Translations under genes and position numbers: made by a program
Notes under the pieces: model-generated
What the model was told of the DNA's origin: nothing
Database searches by the model: none
What the model saw: the letters and a program-made list of their open reading frames with translations, nothing else
In this document: positions 56,919 through 64,000 of the stretch, piece by piece
Layout: each line of letters starts with the position of its first letter
Position numbering within the stretch: position 1 is the stretch's first letter
Assembly (NCBI GenBank): GCA_000442125.1
Contig: KE546978.1
Coordinates: 372,001-436,000 of the forward strand
Source of the DNA: Opeltia flavorubescens
Lineage: Eukaryota > Ascomycota > Lecanoromycetes > Teloschistales > Teloschistaceae
Direction: 5' to 3'
DNA: 64,000 nucleotides

Positions 56919-59692
56919 ATGTCAGCTGCTGTAACTACGCGGATATCCCCAATTACACCTTGGGTATCTTCCCCCTCCAAACGTCCTCCTCCGATGCCCT
57001 CTTCCACAACTCCGCATGGCCTGCCTATTCGCACCCCTGCGTCAGTGGGCCAGCCTTTGTCACCCACTGTAACCAATATATCGAAGTCTCCACAAGGCGC
57101 TTTCGCAAGTCCAGGCTATTTCACCACCCTCGCGGGAGAACAGACAAGCGGTTCAGGCGAAACGAAGCCAACAAGCCAACGCAAAAGCCATGGCACACCA
57201 GTGGCCACTCCCCGTCAACCCCAGGCTCATAGACCTGTACATCCAGATCTTCAATCGAAGTATGAGGCTTTTCGTCGCCAATCCGAGTCAAACTCTTTCA
57301 ACCTGAGCCATGGAAGTCTCCCTCAGTTTAGTGGTGCAGTCGACTCGCGACGTTCTTCTTCTTCTAAGAGTCCTGATAGTGCTAAATTGAGACGAGACCA
57401 GAGTTCCTCGCCGAGACCCAGGAAAAAGCCTTCGCGTGAAAAAGATAGAGAGACACAAGCGTTAGAGATGATGGACATGGACAGCTCCTTCCATGGCATG
57501 GATGCTCAGTTCTCGAAGGATCCACAAGAGCATCTGGTCCAGGATATCCCACGAACTCAATCGCCTGTGAATAACTCATCTTACGATCTATCCAGACTGG
57601 GCAGAACTCGACCTTCTCTATTGGATGAGAGACATCCACGCAGTTCACTACCAGAGAACCGAATAGATGCTCATCCTTCGTCTATACGTGCTGGCAATCG
57701 TGCAGATACTTTGCCTACCGGTTTTAGTACCGATGGACCTACTTTGGTGTCAGCTCCAGACATCAACGAAATCATAAAAAACAATCTGCCGCCTGATCTC
57801 CTTATCCTCGACGTTCGAGTTTTTGCCCAGTTCTCGCAATCAAGGATATCAGGGGCGTTGAACTTGAACCTTCCGACAACATTGCTTAAACGTCCAACTT
57901 ATGACGTGCAAAGACTTAGCAGCACCTTCACCAAGCTGGAAGAAAGAAACAAATTCGACCAGTGGAGAGATGCCAAATTCATCATCGTCTACGATGCGAA
58001 CTCTGCTCAGCTAAGAGATGCGACGACGTGCGTAAATACGTTGAAGAAATTTACGAAAGAAGGTTGGGAAGGATCGACGCTCGTCATAAAGGGAGGCTTT
58101 GCCAGTGTCGTGAAACATTGTCCCGATCTGATAACCAAAGGATCCGGAGGTGAAGGAGAGGGTACGAGGAAATTATCCATAGATCCTTCCAAGCCAGTTG
58201 CTGGAGGGTGCCTGATACCTTCGCAATCTACCGCTGCAATGCCTTTCTTTAGTGCGATCCGGCAAAATCAGGATCTCAGAGACGGTGTAGGCCAGATACC
58301 GATCAATCTGCCGCAAGCGTTGAATGAAAAGGGCATATCAGAATTGCCTAAATGGCTGAAGAAAGCAAGTGACGAGCGCGACAAAGGAAAGATTGTGTCA
58401 GCGAAGTTCCTCGCCATCGAACAAGCAGAGCAAAAGCGAATGCAGCAGGCTTATTCCACCATCGTCGCTTTCGAGTCGCCGCATGCCAAAAACCCGTCAA
58501 ACGTTCAGATCGCTGGGATTGAGAAGGGAACCAAGAATCGATATAAGGATATGCTTCCGTACGATCATACAAGAGTTCGCTTACAAGATAAACCGCTGGG
58601 GGATTGCGACTACGTCAATGCCAGCCATGTCAAATCCGAGTGGAGCAACAGGAGATACATCGCATCTCAGGCACCTGTCCCTGCAACTTTTGAAGTAAGT
58701 TCTCCACAAGCCTGAACCCCGCTGTCGGTCTCGACGTCTACTGGTTTGGGATGTAGCGGCGTACTGATTGGTACCAGGACTTCTGGAGTGTCACGTGGCA
58801 GCAAGACACCCGTGTTATAGTAATGTTGACAGCAGAGTCGGAAGGCGGGCAGACCAAGTGTCACCCTTATTGGCTTCCCGGCGATTATGGATCATTCAAA
58901 ATCCAGGCCGTCGGCGAGAGACATGTATCCCTTGAGGTCGAGAGTACCTCGTCAAGCAATGGACCGAGCATTCACTCCAGCTTTCGCAGTGAGGCAACTC
59001 CGCCAGCACGGATGAGCCTTGCGTCGCCAGGAAACGTGGGTCACGGTCGTCGCCGATCCACTACTTTCAGCAACGCGGCATCCACCCAGCCAGAACAAGC
59101 GCCTCTGTTCATTAACACTGATACGCCTCACATAATAATTCGCAAATTAATGCTTTCGCACAACGAGCAGCCTTACGCGCCAATGCGAGAAATCACCCAA
59201 TTGCAGTATACCAGTTGGCCGGATTTCGGGACACCTGCACATCCACTGCATGTATTGCGTCTGGTTGAGCATTGTGGAGAAGTGATCCGCAGCTATGGTG
59301 GAAGTACAGGACTGAACAGCCCTGCGCCGGATGGCGAGAGACCAATGGTCGTTCATTGCAGTGCAGGCTGCGGGCGTACAGGGACTTTCTGCACCGTTGA
59401 CAGTGTCATCGACATGCTGAAGCGCCAGCAGCAGGCCAAAATGGAAAAATCCAAAAGAGATAAGATGGACGTCGATGTCTTGCCAAAAGAGGGTGTAGGG
59501 TTGGCGAGCGAAGAGGACGACCTGATCGTCAAGGTAGTCGAAGACTTCCGGCTGCAACGCCAGAGCATGGTGCAAACACTTCGCCAATTCGTGTTGTGTT
59601 ATGAAGCTATACTCGAATGGGTTGCCGCAAATATGCCGGAAAGTAACGTTAAGAAGCAAATTGGACAGGATCGGAGGAGTTATCAGGGATGA
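56919..59692 (+). CDS. Rhodanese-domain protein tyrosine phosphatase (Pyp1/Pyp2 type)
   Basis: In fission yeast, Pyp1 and Pyp2 dephosphorylate the stress MAP kinase Sty1 and bind it near a rhodanese-like domain. Exons 56919-58694 and 58778-59692 give 896 residues. The first 270 are Ser/Pro-rich. A rhodanese domain follows at about 280-420 (LLILDVRVFAQFSQSRISGA, WEGSTLVIKGGF). The phosphatase domain starts near 520 with NRYKDMLPYDHTRVRL, YVNASHV and YIASQAPVPATFEDFW across the 83-bp intron. The WPD loop is at 739-741, and the catalytic P-loop HCSAGCGRTG at 785-794 has Cys786 and Arg792. A low-complexity insert (about 640-700) splits the catalytic domain. All key residues are present. The MAPK target is inferred. 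Confidence 0.93.
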
Positions 59693-60159
59693 AGGAATGG
59701 TAATGAGAAGAGACATGGTTATGGCCCCGCAGTGAACGACGCAGACGCATATCATGCAGCAGCGGCGTTGGCTGTATGCTGAGACCCAGATTTTGAACGT
59801 CGTTTATTAAAGAGCATTACAATGCATTATCGGATTCCCTGGAAGCATCGAAGCGAATAGAGGCTTTGTATAATAGACGCATAGCGGGGACAGCATAGCA
59901 TACATGGTAATCTTACATAACAACATGAGTTTGCTGTGCGTAAGCGGAAACAGTTATCCTGTCTAGTCTAGAATTGAGGATCGGGAAATTCCATTACGGA
60001 CTGAGCTCGATTAAGCTAATGCTGGACTGCGGGTACCTGCATTAGCTTCCAGATCTGTTCCACGGACGCCAACACGCTCACACACGTCTTACTCTTGGTT
60101 GTAGGCGATACAGCTACCGTCGATCCCAAGACAGCACGTCCGATTTCGAATCCCAAAGA
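59693..60159. other. Intergenic DNA, Nic96 upstream region
   Basis: 467 bp between two plus-strand genes. No repeat or extra frame was seen. Confidence 0.5.
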
Positions 60160-63100
60160 ATGTCTATCTTCGGTAAGCCGGCGGCGACGAGTAGCATATT
60201 TGGAAATCTTGGAAACCAATCCAGTGCCACGTCATCATCACAGCAGCAACAGCCACAGGCCAGTACTACCTCCAGTATATTTGGTAACCCGCAAAACCAA
60301 CAGTCGTCGCAGCCCACCGCATCCAGTATCTTTTCGAATCCAGGAGCTACTACTCAAGGCCAACAGTCGCAACAGGGTGGTCTTTTCTCCAATCTAGCTT
60401 CATCCCAGCCACAGCAAACCTCCAGCTTATTCGGACCACCAAAGCCAGCAACGACACAGACGGCTTCCACTGGTTTGTTCGCACCTCCAGTCACCTCCGC
60501 AGGCTCTGGAGCTTCAGTCTTTTCTACGCAGCCGTCACAACAACAAGATCAGTCAGCACAAAATGCCCCCGAGCAGCCAGTCCCACCGCAGCCCCGGCCC
60601 TTTCAGCCCGCATACTTCGAGAGTCTGCTGGAGAAAGGGAGGAAGAGATCTCGTGATGTGGATGGTGTGCCGAGCCTTGGACAATTGCCCGAACTTCATC
60701 TAGGTCTTAGCGATATCGCTCGTAGGGTGAGAGAAATTGGCGGCGTTGCGACCCAAAGTCCTGCAGACAGAGCTGCGGATAGCAAGGCCCACTATCTTCT
60801 GGCTGCCTCCGGCGTGAATCCAGGTACTACCCGCCGCGATCTTGATGCACTGCGAGTACAGCCCGGAGCTACTGCCAGCGATTTCTCCCTTCCAGCAGAG
60901 TGGGACCCCGACACTAACCGGTACATGGACCAGATGCAGCAACAGTCAACTTTGAAGATGATCGCTGAAGGTATAGAGCGTGCTCATCGGAATTTTGACG
61001 CCTGCCTTGATGAAAATATAGATATCAACTGGGAAGCCCAACGCAAAAAGATCTACGAGCACTTTGGCCTAGGAGCACGAAGCAGCGACCGATCTGACGC
61101 TGCATCGCAATCCATGAGCCCTGGTGTTACAGGGAGTTTTGGTCGATCTACAAGAAAAAGTCGGACGTTGAGAGGCGATCGATCAAAACAATCTACCCTC
61201 GGCCGGAGTATATTTGGTGAATCTAGTCTACAAAAATCGGTCATCGGAGCACCAAACCCGGGTCTCAACACGCAAAGTCTCTTCACAGATGTAGAAGATA
61301 GGAGTGGACAAGGCTCGGTAGCTGAAGATCGCTTTTCGAGAGATAAGCAGGGCAGGTTCGCGGACAAGGTGCAAAATTTGAACAGGACGCGACTGCAGGA
61401 AAAACCCTACCCGATCTTCCATGAATTTAAGGAGGTGCAGATGCAACCAGGGGGCGAGGTATGCGAACCTGGTCCCGTCTTGAGGATTAGTGCTGATTTC
61501 GTCTGGGTGCCAGTCGCCCGCCCAACTTGTTGATGCATACAAAGCTTTGATCGATATCGTTCAAGAACAGCCTGACCCAGACAATGCTGGCCAGGCACCT
61601 GTGCCAAAAGAGCGACAGTTTCTCAATGACTATCTGGATGAGCTCCCTAACTCTGCCAAGCAAGTCGAGATGCGGAAGAGGATTTTGAATGGTTCAAGAA
61701 GATCTCTTGAGAGACAGTATGTTGACCTTTCATCTATTCGTAGTATATTTTGGCGTTCTTCTTGTCTATCTCTTTGTGGAAGGTTGTTCAGTTACCAATC
61801 CACTACCAAACACGATCCCTTTCCTATTCATAGACTCAGCAGAGTTAAGCAGTGTATCTTCTTTAGCCCTAGTCATTCAAGACCGTGCTCGGCATGATAA
61901 CCTACGCGCGACCATATTATCATTATTTCTGCTAGAAGCTACTGATGATCTTTTACCTACATACATTCGACTGCAGTAGTATACCAGTGATGACTAGCTG
62001 ACCGGATACATAGGTTCTTTGAAAATCTTGAGGCCGTTGTCGCCCGTAATGCCAGAGAGGCCAACCTCGGTGGTGTTCCAACCGCTCTTAATAAGATCCG
62101 TGCTTACATCCGAGTTCGGGACGTCCGAAAGGATCTCAAGCCAGACGAGCTTGAGCTGCAAAAGATTGATGACGTTGAGCCTATGTGGGCAGTGGTTTAC
62201 TTCCTGCTCCGCTGTGGGCTGGTGCAAGAGGCTGCAGATTATGTCCGAGAGCACACACAAACGTTCAGGGCTGTCGAACGTAATTTTGCGGCCTACATGA
62301 GCGGTTATGCCAACGATAAGGAAAGACGACTTCCAAGAAATCTTCAAGATCGCATCAATTCAGAATATCAACAGAAATCGCGGATGGCGCCGGAAAATTC
62401 ACTCGACCCGTACAAAATGGCCTGTTATAAGATTGTTGGACGATGTGAGCTCACCAAACGAACCATCGAAAACATCAATCAGTCTAGCAATGACTGGTTA
62501 TGGTTACAATTCTGTCTCGCACGAGAAGTCAATCGAGTGGATGAGGTCGCCGGCGATGTCTTTGGCTTGGAAGAAGTCCGAGAATCTATTTCCGAGATCG
62601 GTCAACGCCACTATCAGAAGGGTCAAGAAGGTCTTGGGGGCTATGGGACCTATTTCCACCTCCTCATCCTTGCCGGCATGTTTGAGCAGGCCATCTCTTT
62701 CCTATACTCGTATTCCTACATCTCTGCCGTTCACTTTGCGATTGGGCTTTGCTATTATGGTCTATTACGTGTATCAGATCAGGCAGGTGCAGAGAACGAT
62801 CTTAGTAAGTCGGAGACGGCCAAAATCTGATGCTGCTCCCTACCATGTTGCTGACACGCTCAAGTGACCCACAACACCAAAGAACTACCGCAAATTTCCT
62901 TTGGCCGGATGTTAGGCTATTACACTCGCGATTTCCGCACCAGCAACCTTGATGCCGCAGTCGATTATCTTGTCTTGATTTGTCTAAACATCGACCTCCC
63001 CGGTGCTGGTGGAAAAGCACAAGCCTCCCTATGCCACGAAGCGCTTCGTGAACTTGTCTTGGAATCACGGGAGTTCGCTCAACTTCTTGGGGATATTCGC

Positions 63101-63949
63101 GGCGACGGTACCCGACTTAAAGGCACCATTGAGCAACGGCTCCGCCTCATCGGCTTATCCGACGAAGAAATGTTCCTCAAAACCGTCACTGTCCAAGCCG
63201 CTAGTGTCGCCGACGACAACGGCCGCACCACTGACGCAGTCCTCCTCTACCACCTAGCAGAAGACTACGACAACGTCATCGTCATCGTCAACCGCGCCCT
63301 TTCCGATTCCCTAGCCATCGACCTCTCGGAACCCGAGCCGAAGCTTCAGCCCTTGAAACCGCGATCCACAGCAACCAACGAGATTCAAAGCCAGCAGCAA
63401 CCGCAAAACATACCGCCACATGACCAAACCTCCTTTTCCCTCACCTCCGTCACCGACCCCGCCACTCTGGCCCGGAACATGATCGCGCTCTACGAATCCA
63501 AACCTCTCTATTACCAACGAATCCGTCGCCTGAACCGCGAAACATGCGGTACCCTCCTCCGCCTCTCCGACACAAAATCCCACATCCAATCCCGCAACTG
63601 GCGCGCCGCACTCGATTCCATTGCGCAGACTAACCTCCTCCCCCTTTCCGCCCACGGCTCCATCCCGGATATCCGCGCCGCGGCGGCCAACGTGAATGCG
63701 CTGCCACAGCCGCTGGCCAGGAATTTGGGCAATCTGGTGCTCTGGTGCATTTTGGCCGTGGGAGGCGAGAGGGAGGTTTTAGCCGAGGGGGCGGGCGGAT
63801 TTGTGGATGAGGGGAGGGAGGGTATGAGAAGGGAGTTGAAGGGAGTGGGGAGGGATTTGATGACATTTGCTGGGTTGGTGAGGTATCGGCTTGAAAGGGG
63901 GGTGTGGGAGGCGGTGGTTAAGGCCGGGGGAGATGTTGGAGGGTATTGA
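60160..63949 (+). CDS. NIC96: Nucleoporin Nic96 (Nup93 family), inner-ring scaffold
   Basis: Nic96 is a core inner-ring subunit of the nuclear pore and anchors the Nsp1-Nup49-Nup57 channel complex. Exons 60160-61458, 61514-61716, 62014-62804 and 62865-63949 give 1,125 residues, nearer to the long Chaetomium protein than to yeast (839). The N-terminus carries FG-type repeats (SIFGKP, SIFGN twice, SLFGPP, GLFAPP) and Gln/Ser linkers. A helical part (LDALRVQPGATASDFSLP) precedes the alpha-solenoid, which has MWAVVYFLLRCGLVQEAADYV, DPYKMACYKIVGRCEL, DWLWLQFCLAREV, GTYFHLLILAGMFEQAISFL and GYYTRDFRTSNLDAAVDYL. Intron 2 is 297 bp, five times the usual. The stop is at 63947-63949, just inside the window. 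Confidence 0.94.
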
Positions 63950-64000
63950 AGTAGTGATTATTCTTGTATGGAAAGAGAGGGATGAGGAGTGGGAATTAAC
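63950..64000 (+). other. Nic96 3' flank
   Basis: Fifty-one bases after the stop codon, up to the window end. Nothing to annotate. Confidence 0.5.

Noticed and set aside
61930-61995. C/D snoRNA at the 3' end of the NIC96 intron
   Set aside because: The internal C' box and the final CTGA are only four bases apart and there is no terminal stem, so no guide could form.

Overview
This is a nuclear segment from a filamentous ascomycete (Pezizomycotina). Coding genes are split by short GT-AG introns, mostly 48-90 bp. The gene set is the conserved ascomycete one, with fungal-only families added: a GRIP golgin, a VNX1-type exchanger, a TmpA-type flavoprotein and a Ser/Gly-rich secreted protein. Gene content does not settle the class. 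For most genes I read exon borders from the sequence and required the summed exons to be a multiple of three.

Layout. 0-16 kb is gene-poor and repeat-rich: a decayed rhodopsin-domain membrane gene, bystin/ENP1, a 3 kb block of diverged tandem repeats holding a 50-N assembly gap, a small unknown three-exon gene, a small one-TM protein, COX16, a secreted repeat protein with two near-identical four-cysteine modules and a long Ser-Gly-Thr array, and NC2-beta (Dr1). 16.6-43.9 kb is compact housekeeping DNA: an Nmd5/Sxm1 importin, a VNX1-like vacuolar cation/H+ exchanger, proteasome ATPase Rpt6, an FGGY kinase, an Imh1-like GRIP golgin, Lunapark, an unrecognised protein with an Atg8-binding-like motif, a C2H2 RNA-binding-type zinc finger protein, an SRPK kinase and a 4CL-like acyl-CoA ligase. 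43.9-56.9 kb is sparse: a TmpA-like membrane flavoprotein, a possible tail-anchored small protein, an acyltransferase-3 membrane protein and an F-box/beta-propeller protein. 56.9-64 kb carries a rhodanese plus tyrosine phosphatase protein and nucleoporin Nic96.

The genes do not form one pathway or a secondary-metabolite cluster. Small themes are nuclear transport (importin, Nic96), Golgi/ER organisation (golgin and Lunapark, head to head) and RNA/ribosome work (bystin, SRPK, the zinc finger protein). The most unusual items are the secreted protein with Kex2-like sites between conserved cysteine modules, two introns best read as GC-AG, a C/D snoRNA-like signature in an unusually long intron, and the large repeat block. 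I found no rRNA, no tRNA I could support, no CRISPR array and no recognisable intact transposon.
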